64,000 nucleotides of DNA from Noviherbaspirillum sp. UKPF54 (lineage in GTDB: Bacteria > Pseudomonadota > Gammaproteobacteria > Burkholderiales > Burkholderiaceae_D): NCBI RefSeq assembly GCF_007874125.1, contig NZ_CP040128.1, positions 682,001 through 746,000 on the forward strand, in the 5' to 3' direction. Numbering within the stretch: the stretch's first letter is position 1; each line of letters starts with the position of its first letter. The notes under the pieces are model-generated. The model was not told where the DNA came from, did not search any database, and saw nothing but the letters and a program-made list of their open reading frames with translations. Below are positions 35,522-43,805 of this stretch, piece after piece. The position numbers and the translations under genes are program-made.

Positions 35522-35869
35522 ATGAAATATAAAGCCAGCTGCCATTGCGGCAAGGTGTCGTTCGAGTTCGAAGGAGAGATTGCGGAAGCGCTCGCCTGCA
35601 ACTGCTCCATCTGCCAGCGGAAAGGCTCGCTGCTCTGGTTTATGCCGCGCTCCGGGATGAAGCTGCTGACGCCGGAAGATGCGGCGGCCACCTACACGTT
35701 CAACAAGCACGTGATCAGGCACCGGTTCTGCCCGACATGCGGCATCCATCCCTATGGCGAAGGCGTCGACGCCCAGGGGAACGAAATGGCCGCGATCAAC
35801 ATCCGCTGCATCGACGATATCGACCTGGCGGCTATCCCGGTGCGGCATTTCGACGGCCGGTCGGTCTGA
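35522..35869 (+). CDS. GFA-family (glutathione-dependent formaldehyde-activating-like) protein
   Basis: A 115-residue zinc protein. The zinc ligands are visible: CHCG near residue 7-10, CNCSIC near residue 32, and FCPTCG near residue 75. The family takes its name from an enzyme that condenses formaldehyde with glutathione, but most members, including this short one, are uncharacterised. The start follows GGAGA by about 8 bp. It converges with the LysR gene. Confidence 0.85.
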   Translation: MKYKASCHCGKVSFEFEGEIAEALACNCSICQRKGSLLWFMPRSGMKLLTPEDAAATYTFNKHVIRHRFCPTCGIHPYGEGVDAQGNEMAAINIRCIDDIDLAAIPVRHFDGRSV

Positions 35870-35904
35870 CGCCATACGGCGGCGCTTTCTGGCGCCGGAG
35901 TTCA

Positions 35905-36774
35905 TCACGATGGTGGGCAAAGCAGGCTCGACGAAGCGTTCACCACTTCGGTGACGAGCTGCGCAATCAACTGGACCCGCGCGGAGCGCCGCACCTCCGG
36001 ATGAATCACCAGCCACAGGTCGCGCCTGGGCGGCGGCGTGTCTGTCGCAATCGGTGCGAGCCCGGCGCTCGCGGCGACGAGATAGTGCGGCAGCAGTGCA
36101 ATGCCCAGGCCGCCCAGCGCCGCCTCTTGCAGCGTCAAGGTGCTGTTGCCCTTGAGTGAGTACGGCCGCTGTGCGCGATAGCGGTCCAGCCATTGCTGCT
36201 CCGGCGCGTCGCGCAGGCTGTCGTCGAAACCGATGAAGCGCCAGTCCTGTGGCGCATGCCGCGCCAGGTAATCCTTGTGGGCGAACAGGCCGTAGCCCAG
36301 CGCGCCGAGCGGGCGCACCACCAGGCTCGGGTCTTGCGGGCGACCCACGCGCAGCGCCAGGTCGGCTTCGCGCCGCGTCAGGCTGGCCATCCGTATTTCT
36401 CCCACCAGCTCCAGCGTGATCGGGGACCAGCGCTCCTGCAGCGCTGCCAGGCGCGGCGCCAGAAAGGCGGTCGAAAACGCGGGCAGAGCTGAAATCCGGA
36501 CTGTGCCCGACAATGCCGCACCTTCGCTGGCGTCGCGCAGCAGGGCATGGGCGCAGTCGTCCATCTGCTCGGCACGCGAAAACAGCTGTTCGCCTTCGGC
36601 CGTGAGTTGCCAGCCGCGCGGCAGTCGGTCGAACAGCCGCAAGCCCAGCGCCTTTTCCAGTGCATCGATGCGACGCACCACCGTCGAATGCTCCACGTTC
36701 AGCGCGCGTCCCGCGAGGCTGAGGCTGCCGGCGCGCACCAGCGCGACAAAGACCCGGATATCGTCCCAGTTCAT
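35905..36774 (-). CDS. LysR-family transcriptional regulator
   Basis: A 289-residue regulator. The N-terminal winged helix (WDDIRVFVALVRAGSLSLAGRALNVEHSTVVRRIDALEKALG) is followed by a periplasmic-binding-like effector domain from about residue 85. I use the ATG at 36774. A GTG seven codons upstream lies inside a palindromic operator and is less likely. The gene is divergent from the DUF2917-GST pair, the usual arrangement for a LysR protein that controls its neighbours. Confidence 0.9.
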   Translation of the reverse strand: MNWDDIRVFVALVRAGSLSLAGRALNVEHSTVVRRIDALEKALGLRLFDRLPRGWQLTAEGEQLFSRAEQMDDCAHALLRDASEGAALSGTVRISALPAFSTAFLAPRLAALQERWSPITLELVGEIRMASLTRREADLALRVGRPQDPSLVVRPLGALGYGLFAHKDYLARHAPQDWRFIGFDDSLRDAPEQQWLDRYRAQRPYSLKGNSTLTLQEAALGGLGIALLPHYLVAASAGLAPIATDTPPPRRDLWLVIHPEVRRSARVQLIAQLVTEVVNASSSLLCPPS

Positions 36775-36791
36775 GTTAGCTGTCAAATTTT

Positions 36792-36806
36792 GCACAGATT
36801 ATGTGC
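36792..36806. promoter_or_regulatory. LysR-type operator candidate
   Basis: GCACA-N5-TGTGC is a perfect inverted repeat within a T-N11-A frame, between the LysR gene and the divergent DUF2917 gene. A related half-site (TGCACA) lies at about 36834-36839. Position and symmetry fit a LysR recognition and activation site. Confidence 0.6.
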
Positions 36807-36896
36807 TTATTTATGGAATTCCTATCAAATCATGCACATGCTACCTTTGCTTCCGTGCTGGCACAACCAGCGGGAACCACTGAAGGGAGTGACATC

Positions 36897-37235
36897 ATGG
36901 CAAAAGCAGCCTCTCCATCCGCATGCATGGTCGTGCGCCCCGGCACGGCCCTCACCATGCGCAGCGACAGAAACCAGACACTGACGGTGGTGGAGGCAGC
37001 CGGCAGGAGCGTGTGGATGACCCGCGTGGGCGAGCGCATGGATTATCTGTTCGGCGCCGGTGACAGCGTGGCGCTGCATCCGGGCGACGACATCACGCTC
37101 AGCGTGCACAAGTCGGATGGCGCGGCGCACATCGTTTTGTGCACGTCGGCGCAGCCGGCGCCGCGCTTGTGGCGGACCAGGACGTGGCCGGCCATCATTG
37201 GCGGCGCGCTGCGGCTGCGCCATGCGGCACGATAA
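36897..37235 (+). CDS. DUF2917 small protein
   Basis: A 112-residue protein. The central part (RSVWMTRVGERMDYLFGAGDSVALHPGDDI, in pieces) matches DUF2917, a short cupin-like beta domain common in Burkholderiales. It has no metal-binding His cluster. AAGGGA precedes the ATG. It is divergent from the LysR gene and 55 bp before a GST gene on the same strand, separated by a simple-sequence repeat. The function is unknown. Confidence 0.78.
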   Translation: MAKAASPSACMVVRPGTALTMRSDRNQTLTVVEAAGRSVWMTRVGERMDYLFGAGDSVALHPGDDITLSVHKSDGAAHIVLCTSAQPAPRLWRTRTWPAIIGGALRLRHAAR

Positions 37236-37239
37236 TCAA

Positions 37240-37279
37240 CCGGACCGGACCGGACCGGACTGGACTGGACCGGAATGGA
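37240..37279 (+). repeat. Pentanucleotide tandem repeat (about 8 units)
   Basis: Four CCGGA units, two CTGGA, one CCGGA and one ATGGA run without interruption. The tract ends directly before the GAAAGGGG ribosome-binding sequence of the GST gene. Copy-number change would alter the mRNA leader or promoter spacing. Confidence 0.85.
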
Positions 37280-37290
37280 AAGGGGCAAGC

Positions 37291-37923
37291 ATGAACACCA
37301 CCTCGATGACGTTGTACTACTCCCCTGGCGCCTGTTCACTCGCGCCGCACATCCTTCTTGAGGAAACAGGTGCCGATTACCGCTTGGTGGAAGTGAGCGT
37401 GGCGAAGGGGCAGACGCAGGAAGATGAATTCCTCAAGATCAATCCCAAGGGGCGGGTACCGGTACTCGCGATCGGCAGTCGGACGCTCACCGAAGTACCG
37501 GCCATCTGCTGGTATATCGGCGCGGCAGGCAAGGGGCTGATTCCGGCAGATGCGCTGTTGCGCGCGGGCGTGCTCGAATGGTTCAACTGGCTGTCGGGGA
37601 CGCTGCACGCGGTCGCGTTTGGCGGCAAATGGCGGCCACAGCGCTTCGTCAAGGACACCGCGCTGTTTGGCGACGTGCAGGCACGCGCTGATGACAATCT
37701 GCGTGATGGCTTTGCTTATATCGAAGCTCGCATGGTTGAACGGCAGTGGGCGGTGGGAGACGAGTACAGCGTGGTCGACCCGTATCTCTTTGTTTTCTAC
37801 AACTGGGCCAGGAAGATTGGCGTCGATGTAGCGCAGGCCTACCCCGCCTGGCATGCGCATGCCAGGCGTATCGCCGCGCGCGACGCGGTCAGGCGCGCCT
37901 GCGATCGGGAAGGGCTGCGATAA
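37291..37923 (+). CDS. Glutathione S-transferase
   Basis: A 210-residue GST of the beta-like class. The N-terminal domain begins TLYYSPGACSLAPHILLEETG, with the active-site Cys in GACSLA. The cis-Pro motif is KGRVPVLAI, and the conserved C-terminal helix carries YSVVDPYLFVFY. The Cys-type active site differs from the Ser-type GST at 27370. It follows the DUF2917 gene and is probably controlled by the divergent LysR regulator. Confidence 0.88.
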   Translation: MNTTSMTLYYSPGACSLAPHILLEETGADYRLVEVSVAKGQTQEDEFLKINPKGRVPVLAIGSRTLTEVPAICWYIGAAGKGLIPADALLRAGVLEWFNWLSGTLHAVAFGGKWRPQRFVKDTALFGDVQARADDNLRDGFAYIEARMVERQWAVGDEYSVVDPYLFVFYNWARKIGVDVAQAYPAWHAHARRIAARDAVRRACDREGLR

Positions 37924-37955
37924 GCGATGCCCAGCGGGTCCAGCCTCGCAACTTG

Positions 37956-38804
37956 TCAGGCGCCGGCGTTTTTGGGCGCCTGCGGGTTGCCCGCGACCAG
38001 CCGCGCCGAATCCGGCGGCAGCCCGTCGCGCGACGCATCCGGCGGCACGGCATCCAGTTCCGAGCCTGCGCCGAGTTCCGGGATCGGTCCGTGCGCTGGG
38101 CGTGCAAGCGGCTCGCGGTCATGCTCGTGCCCGGGGCGGATCGACGCCGCGTTGAGCAGGTCGACTACTTCCTCGTCGCTGGTCTGGTCGAACTTGTCGT
38201 AATACAGGCTGACGGCGCGGAACCAGTCGGGCACCAGCAGGCAGATGCCTTGCTCGACATGCGGCTCGCCGCGCAGGGCGGCCAGGCTCTCGGCGGGCGC
38301 CACCGGCACCGCGAAGAGCAGGCGCGCGACGCCGGCTTGCGACAGCGCGGCCAGGGCCGTCTTCAACGTGCCGCCGGTGGCGATGCCGTCGTCGACCACG
38401 ATGACGGTACGTCCCTCGACCGGAAGCGGGGCGCGCGCGCCGCAGTAGAGTGCGCGGCGCCGTTCGATCTCGGCCAGCTGGCGGCGTTGTTCCGCTTCGA
38501 TATATCCGGGCGGCGGATTGACCATCTGCACGACGTCGTCGTTGAGGATGCATTGCGGATGCTGTCCGTCCACCACCGCGCCCAGCCCCAGCTCGGCGTG
38601 GCCCGGCGCGCCGATCTTGCGCACGATGAGCACGTCGAGCGGCGCGTCCAGCGCGCGCGCAACCTCGTAGCCGACCGGCACGCCGCCGCGCGGCAGGGCC
38701 AGCACGACCGGGGCGTCATCCTTCAGATGCGCCAGCGCCGCCGCCAGCCGGCGGCCCGCGTCGTGGCGATCCCGGAATGTGGAGTTGTCATATGTCATTT
38801 TCAT
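37956..38804 (-). CDS. Phosphoribosyltransferase-family protein
   Basis: A 282-residue PRTase-fold protein. The PRPP-binding loop VIVVDDGIATGGT spans about 134-146, and ALPRGGVPVGYEVA near 36-49 is the usual N-terminal motif. The last roughly 60 residues are a Pro/Asp-rich tail of low complexity. The start (38804, or 38798) overlaps the end of the upstream hydrolase gene. This PRTase-plus-hydrolase pair recurs in bacteria, often near stress genes. The nucleobase acceptor, if any, is unknown. Confidence 0.85.
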   Translation of the reverse strand: MKMTYDNSTFRDRHDAGRRLAAALAHLKDDAPVVLALPRGGVPVGYEVARALDAPLDVLIVRKIGAPGHAELGLGAVVDGQHPQCILNDDVVQMVNPPPGYIEAEQRRQLAEIERRRALYCGARAPLPVEGRTVIVVDDGIATGGTLKTALAALSQAGVARLLFAVPVAPAESLAALRGEPHVEQGICLLVPDWFRAVSLYYDKFDQTSDEEVVDLLNAASIRPGHEHDREPLARPAHGPIPELGAGSELDAVPPDASRDGLPPDSARLVAGNPQAPKNAGA

Positions 38805-39468
38805 CTTCCTTTCCCGTCTCGGCCGCGCGCAGGTGGCGCGCAAACCAGCCGGCGGCCAGCGCCAGTACCTGCGCGAGCGTGCCGGGTTCTTCAAACAGAT
38901 GGGTGGCGCCGGGAACGATCGTCAATTCCTTGTCGCAGTTCAGCTGCGCGAGCGCCTGCTTGTTGAGGTCGATCACCGGCATATCGAGGCCGCCGACGAT
39001 CAGCAGCGTCGGCGCGCGCACTCGGGCCAGGGCCGGGCCGGCCAAGTCGGGACGGCCGCCGCGCGAGACGACCGCGGCAACCTCGACAGAGGGATCGGCG
39101 GCCGCCACCAGCGCAGCGCCGGCGCCGGTACTGGCGCCGAAGTAGCCTATCGGCAATTGCGCAAGGTCGCGCTGCTGCCGCGCCCAGCGCGTGGCATCGA
39201 GCAGGCGCGACGCCAGCAAGGGAATGTCGAATACCTTGGCCCGGTCGTCTTCCTCTTCGGGGCGCAGCAAATCGAGCAGCAGCGTGACCATCCCGGCTTG
39301 CCGCAAGCCGGAGGCCACATAATTGTTGCGCGGACTGTGCCGGCCGCTGCCGCTGCCATGCGCAAACAGGACCAGGCCCTGTGGCATGTCGTTCATGCCA
39401 AGCAAGCCTTCCAGGCCGTTCGGTTCGATGCGGACTGCTTGCACGTCGCCCATGGGAGAACTCATCAT
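38788..39468 (-). CDS. Dienelactone hydrolase-like alpha/beta hydrolase
   Basis: A 226-residue alpha/beta hydrolase and paralogue of the protein at 16590-17243. The nucleophile elbow is YFGASTGAG, the acid is in VGGLDMPVI, and the His is in PGATHLFEEPG. The oxyanion region is FAHGSGSGRHSPRN. The ATG at 39468 has GAGGT upstream. Its 3' end overlaps the phosphoribosyltransferase start by 11 or 17 bp, so the two are translationally coupled and may act on one pathway. Confidence 0.85.
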   Translation of the reverse strand: MMSSPMGDVQAVRIEPNGLEGLLGMNDMPQGLVLFAHGSGSGRHSPRNNYVASGLRQAGMVTLLLDLLRPEEEDDRAKVFDIPLLASRLLDATRWARQQRDLAQLPIGYFGASTGAGAALVAAADPSVEVAAVVSRGGRPDLAGPALARVRAPTLLIVGGLDMPVIDLNKQALAQLNCDKELTIVPGATHLFEEPGTLAQVLALAAGWFARHLRAAETGKEDENDI

Positions 39469-39714
39469 GCATACCTCGGCTTTTTCGCGCCAGCACGTCG
39501 AAAGCGAGTCCGCCATGGGGGCTGCCGCGGTTCAATAAAATTCACGCATCACGTTTTCTTTTTGAGCTTTGCATACACGTTATATCCTGGGATTGGCGCT
39601 GGCAATGCACAATGCTTCTATCCGTTTTGCAGCCGCGATAGCGAACACGAAAGCAGGCCAGGGCGCCGCACGCACGATGCGCCACCTGCGATTACAGACG
39701 AAAGGAATTTCTTC

Positions 39715-40602
39715 ATGCAGATCGTCGACGAGAAGGGCCGCAATGTACTGCGCCATCCGGTGGCATTCGCGATCCGGTCGCTCAAGGCATTTCGCGCCAA
39801 CCAGGGCCTGCTGCTGGCCGGCGCCGTGGCCTACTATGCGCTGCTGTCGATCGTGCCGCTGTTGATCGTCACCGTTATCGCGCTATCCCACGTCATCGAC
39901 CGCGCCGAACTGTTGCAGACGCTCGGGCGCTACCTGGAGTGGCTGATTCCGGGACAGTCGAAGGCGGTGGTGGCGGAACTCGATCATTTTCTTGCCTACC
40001 GCGAAGTGATCGGGTGGGTGCTGCTGGTGACGCTGCTGTTCTTCAGCTCGCTCGCGTTCACCGTGCTGGAAAACGCGATGTCGGTCATCTTTTTCCACCG
40101 CGTAGCGATCAAGCGCCGCCATTTCCTGGTGTCGGCGGTACTGCCGTACTGCTACATCCTGTTCCTCGGCCTGGGCTTGCTGCTGGTGACGCTGGTGTCC
40201 GGCAGCCTGCAAGCCATCGGTCAGGAAAGCATCGATTTCCTCGGTCATCACTGGTCGCTGCAAGGCGTTTCCGGCGCGCTGCTCTACCTGCTCGGGCTGG
40301 CGGGGGAAATCCTGGTGCTGACCTCGGTGTATGTGGTGATGCCGGTCGGCCGGCTGTCGGTGCAGCGCGCGCTGATCGGCGGCGTGACCGCGGCCCTGCT
40401 GTGGGAAGTGACGCGCCACGTACTGGTATGGTATTTCGCAACCTTGTCTCAGGTCAGCGTCGTCTACGGCTCGCTCACGACCGCGATCGTGGTGCTGCTG
40501 ACGCTGGAGGTGGCGGCGACCTTGCTCTTGTTCGGCGCCCAGGTCATCGCCGAATACGAGCGCGGCGACGACGGCCGGCCGCCGCAAGGGGCGGAATTAT
40601 GA
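39715..40602 (+). CDS. YihY/BrkB-family membrane protein
   Basis: A 295-residue membrane protein with about six helices. It has the conserved NQGLLLAGAVAYYALLSIVPLLIV (in part) N-terminal block and the YGSLTTAIVVLLTLE helix near the C-terminus. The family was once called RNase BN in error; no RNase motif is present. Its role in the envelope is unknown. AAAGGA precedes the start. It is divergent from the hydrolase-phosphoribosyltransferase pair. Confidence 0.88.
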   Translation: MQIVDEKGRNVLRHPVAFAIRSLKAFRANQGLLLAGAVAYYALLSIVPLLIVTVIALSHVIDRAELLQTLGRYLEWLIPGQSKAVVAELDHFLAYREVIGWVLLVTLLFFSSLAFTVLENAMSVIFFHRVAIKRRHFLVSAVLPYCYILFLGLGLLLVTLVSGSLQAIGQESIDFLGHHWSLQGVSGALLYLLGLAGEILVLTSVYVVMPVGRLSVQRALIGGVTAALLWEVTRHVLVWYFATLSQVSVVYGSLTTAIVVLLTLEVAATLLLFGAQVIAEYERGDDGRPPQGAEL

Positions 40603-40621
40603 TTCTGTTGTGCACATTTAC

Positions 40622-40642
40622 TGTGGTTAATTCTGTGGATAA
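40622..40642 (-). promoter_or_regulatory. Two DnaA-box-like nonamers
   Basis: Read on the minus strand, 40634-40642 is TTATCCACA, an exact DnaA box, and 40622-40630 is TTAACCACA, one change away. They are 12 bp apart on the same strand, just after the YihY stop. No replication gene is near. They could titrate DnaA or be chance. Confidence 0.35.
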
Positions 40643-40891
40643 GCCGGTAGAGGGTTGCTTATCTCCATGATCTGTAAGGAAATTTTAGGTTTGATGAAAA
40701 TCATGGCAGCTCGCGCGCCATGCTTGCCATGGGATGAGGCAAGCGGATTAATTCCGCTTTATTTCCGAAATAGGAATAATTCATTTACTGAAATCTTATT
40801 TTTCTCGTTCTTCGCAATAGTTAGACTGTGTTTCATCGATGAGCGCCCAGTGCCACCGAATCCGAAACAACCTGACTAGTGGAGAAAGAAA

Positions 40892-41266
40892 ATGAATGCG
40901 AAAAATCTGATTGCCGCCCTTGCCGTGATGACCGCCGCCGGTTCCGCCTTTGCCGAGAGCACTTATCCGTATGTCGATTTCGGCGGCGTCGTGTCCACCA
41001 AGACCCGCGCCGAAGTGGTCGCCGAAACGAAGCAGCAGGCGGTCCAGCCGGTGGCGCAGACCGAATGGGTGGATTTCACCAGGGTCGCGACCGGCAAGAC
41101 CCGTGCCGAAGTGCGCGCCGAACTGGCGCAAGCCAGGGCGGAAGGCCAGCTCGCCGGCAACCAGGAATATGTCGACTTCACGCATGTCGCCTCGACCAAG
41201 AGCCGAGCCCAGGTGCGCGAAGAAATGCAGGCTTCCCGCAATGGCGCCGCGCCGCGCGGCCTGTAA
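40892..41266 (+). CDS. DUF4148 exported protein with three internal repeats
   Basis: A 124-residue exported protein. The signal peptide (about 1-21, ending GSAFA) is followed by three repeats of about 30-40 residues. Each has a Tyr/Trp-Val-Asp-Phe start and a (T/S)-K-(T/S)-R-A-(E/Q)-V core, the DUF4148 pattern. The family is abundant in Burkholderiales and has no known function. GGAGAAAG precedes the ATG. A strong terminator follows 20 bp after the stop, so it is monocistronic. Confidence 0.85.
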   Translation: MNAKNLIAALAVMTAAGSAFAESTYPYVDFGGVVSTKTRAEVVAETKQQAVQPVAQTEWVDFTRVATGKTRAEVRAELAQARAEGQLAGNQEYVDFTHVASTKSRAQVREEMQASRNGAAPRGL

Positions 41267-41286
41267 TTGATCCCTCGGTCGCATGG

Positions 41287-41318
41287 AATGCCAGCCGGCG
41301 ACGCCGGCTGGCATTTTT
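41287..41318 (+). terminator. Rho-independent terminator after DUF4148 gene
   Basis: A perfect 13-bp stem (AATGCCAGCCGGC and its complement) with a 3-base loop and a T-rich tail. It isolates the DUF4148 gene from the export operon downstream. Confidence 0.9.
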
Positions 41319-41415
41319 CATTGTGTCACTGCACTGGCACAAGCGCCCCGATTTTGTTATCGAAGTTCAATCTATCCATTACCATTCAGCTTTATTTAAT
41401 GCAGGCAAGCAAGAG

Positions 41416-42825
41416 ATGAGAACCAGAACGCTTTCTGCGGCGCGCGCACTATCGGCCGGCGTCCTTGCGGCAATCGCATGCGGCAACGCGCTGGCCGAAC
41501 CGCTAAGCTTCGACGCCGCCTGGGAGCGCGTGCGCACGGTATCGGACAAGCTCGGCGCCGCGCAGGCCGCCGTCGATAGCAGCGAATTGAAAAGCAAGGC
41601 GGTGCAGGGGCTGGGTGGTCCGGTGGTCAGCCTGTCGGCTGCCGCGCTGGCCTACAACGCCAACCTGTCGGTCGATCTCGATCCGGTCAACCGGCGCCTG
41701 ACCCAGGTCGAGCAGCACCTGCCGGTGCCGCTGCAAAACCTGCCCATCCCCTTGCCCTTGCCGCAGCTGCCGTCGCGCTACACCTTCAACCAGCACGACA
41801 CGCTGACCACCTCCACCGTGTCGGCGGTGTGGCCGATCTATGTCGGCGGCATTGGCAACGCCACGCGCGGCTTCGTCAAGGCGCAGGGCAGGGAAGCGCA
41901 GGCCGAGCGGGCGCAGGCCGAGCATGAGCTGGCCTCGCAGCTGGCGCAACGCTATTTCGGCGCGCAGCTGGCAATCAAGGCCGCCGACCTGCGCCAGGCG
42001 GCCTTGAAGGATATCGAGCAGCACGACGCCGCCGCCGAGAAAATGCTCAAGGCCGGCGTGATCTCGCGGGTGGAGCGTCTGCAGGCGCGTACCGCGCTGG
42101 AAGACGCGCGGCGCAATGCGGTGAAGGCGAGAAGCGATGCCGAACTGGCATCGGCCGCGCTGGCGCGCATGCTGAAGTCGGCCGCTCCGATCACGCCGGG
42201 CACACCGCTGTTCGCGATCACGCAGCCGCTGGAACCGGTCGACCACTACATCCAGATCGCCCTGCGCAATCACCCCGGGCTGGAGAAGGTCGCCGCCAAG
42301 AAGGCGCAGGCGCTGAACCTGCACGAGGGCGACGAGGCGCTGCGCCGCCCGCAGGTGTTCGCTTTCGGCCAGAGCGAGCTGAAGACGTCCGACGCGACCT
42401 GGGTCGCGGGCGTGGGCGTGCGCTGGACCCTGTTCGATTCGCTCGACCGCAAGGCGCTGTCGGCGTCGTCCATGGAAAAGGTGCGCCAGGCCGAGCTGAC
42501 CGACGCGCAGGCGCGCAGCGACATCGCGCTCCTGGTGGAAAAGAACTGGCGCGCCGCCGAGCAGGCGCGCGTGAATTTCGTGTCGCTCGGGCCTTCGGCC
42601 GAACTGGCGCAGGAACTGCTCAAGCTGCGCACCGCCGGCGCGCGCGAGGGCACCAGCACCATGCTGGAGCTGATCGACGCCGAAATCAACCTGTCCAAGG
42701 TGCAGACCGAGCGCGCGCAGTCGGCCTACGAGTACGTGACTGCACTGGCCAACCTGCTCGAATCCTGCGGCCTGTCCGACGAAATCCCCCAATACATCGT
42801 CCGCGCGGATGTCAGAATCGACTGA
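41416..42825 (+). CDS. TolC-family outer-membrane efflux protein
   Basis: A 469-residue outer-membrane channel protein. The signal peptide ends at GNALA (about residue 27). Two repeated OEP domains follow, with Ala/Gln/Arg-rich coiled-coil helices (AERAQAEHELASQLAQ and ARSDIALLVEKNW). An unusual Pro-rich segment near 105-120 (LPVPLQNLPIPLPLPQLP) lies between strands. Trimeric TolC-like proteins form the exit duct of tripartite pumps. It is the first gene of a four-gene export operon, 7 bp before the HlyD gene. Confidence 0.88.
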   Translation: MRTRTLSAARALSAGVLAAIACGNALAEPLSFDAAWERVRTVSDKLGAAQAAVDSSELKSKAVQGLGGPVVSLSAAALAYNANLSVDLDPVNRRLTQVEQHLPVPLQNLPIPLPLPQLPSRYTFNQHDTLTTSTVSAVWPIYVGGIGNATRGFVKAQGREAQAERAQAEHELASQLAQRYFGAQLAIKAADLRQAALKDIEQHDAAAEKMLKAGVISRVERLQARTALEDARRNAVKARSDAELASAALARMLKSAAPITPGTPLFAITQPLEPVDHYIQIALRNHPGLEKVAAKKAQALNLHEGDEALRRPQVFAFGQSELKTSDATWVAGVGVRWTLFDSLDRKALSASSMEKVRQAELTDAQARSDIALLVEKNWRAAEQARVNFVSLGPSAELAQELLKLRTAGAREGTSTMLELIDAEINLSKVQTERAQSAYEYVTALANLLESCGLSDEIPQYIVRADVRID

Positions 42826-42832
42826 GGAAAAC

Positions 42833-43798
42833 ATGAAAAAAGCAAGCGCACTCGCGGCAGCCATCGCCGCCATCCTGCTCGCCGGCGGCGGCATCTGGTA
42901 TGCCTCGCGTCCGGCGCCCGACGTGTTCCAGGGACAGATGGAAGCGCGCGAAACCGACATCGCTCCCAAGGTCCCGGGCCGCATCGCGCAGGTACTGGTC
43001 AAGGAAGGCGACAAGGTCAATGTCGGCACCCAGCTGATCGCCATCGACAGCCCCGAAGTGGCCGCCAAGCTGGAGCAGGCCAGCGCCGCGCGCGACGCCG
43101 CGAAAGCCGTGTCGGCCAAGGCGCAGGCGGGCGCGCGCGCCGAGGAAATCCGCATGGCGCAGGCCAACTGGCAGCGTGCGCAGGCCGCCGCCGAACTGGC
43201 GCAGAATTCGTTGAAGCGCGTCGAAGCATTGGCGAAGGAAGGCCTGGTCGCCGAGCAGAAGCGCGACGAGGCGCAGACCAATTACCGCGCCGCGCGCGAC
43301 CTGGCTGCAGCTGCGAAAGCCCAGTACGACATGGCGAAATCCGGCGCGCGCAGCGAGGACAAGGCGGCCGCCGCCGCGCAGGCGCGTCAGGTGTCGGGCG
43401 TGGTGGCCGAGGTGGAAGCGGCCAGGGCCGAAACCGAACTGAAGAGCCCGGTCGCCGGCGAAGTGGTCAAGGTGTTCGCGCGCGCCGGCGAACTGTCGCC
43501 CCAGGGCGTGGCGGTGGTGACCGTGGTCGACCTGCAGGACCAGTGGGCAGTATTCAACGTGCGCGAGGACAAGCTGCAGCGCTTCGCCGAAGGCAAGGAG
43601 ATCGATGTCGTCATTCCGGCGCTCGGCAACCGCAAGGCAAAAATGAAGGTGTACTACACCGCGGCGCTGCCGGATTTTGCGACCTGGCGCGCCACCCATG
43701 CGAACCAGGGCTTCGATGCGCGCACTTTCGAAGTGCGGGCGCGGCCGGCGGCGCCGATCGCAGGCGTGCGCCCGGGCATGAGCGTGATCGTCCAGTAA
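42833..43798 (+). CDS. HlyD/EmrA-like periplasmic adaptor protein
   Basis: A 321-residue membrane-fusion protein. An N-terminal membrane anchor (about 5-23) is followed by the first lipoyl half, GRIAQVLVKEGDKVNVGTQL, then a long Ala/Gln-rich coiled coil (about 75-195). The second half, LKSPVAGEVVKVFARAGELSPQG, and a beta-barrel domain follow. GAGGAA precedes the ATG. It bridges the inner-membrane permeases to the TolC-like duct. Confidence 0.9.
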   Translation: MKKASALAAAIAAILLAGGGIWYASRPAPDVFQGQMEARETDIAPKVPGRIAQVLVKEGDKVNVGTQLIAIDSPEVAAKLEQASAARDAAKAVSAKAQAGARAEEIRMAQANWQRAQAAAELAQNSLKRVEALAKEGLVAEQKRDEAQTNYRAARDLAAAAKAQYDMAKSGARSEDKAAAAAQARQVSGVVAEVEAARAETELKSPVAGEVVKVFARAGELSPQGVAVVTVVDLQDQWAVFNVREDKLQRFAEGKEIDVVIPALGNRKAKMKVYYTAALPDFATWRATHANQGFDARTFEVRARPAAPIAGVRPGMSVIVQ

Positions 43799-43805
43799 GC
43801 GCGCG

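Noticed and set aside
40622..40642. Replication origin
   Set aside because: Only two DnaA-like boxes, no AT-rich unwinding element next to them and no dnaA, dnaN or rep gene nearby.
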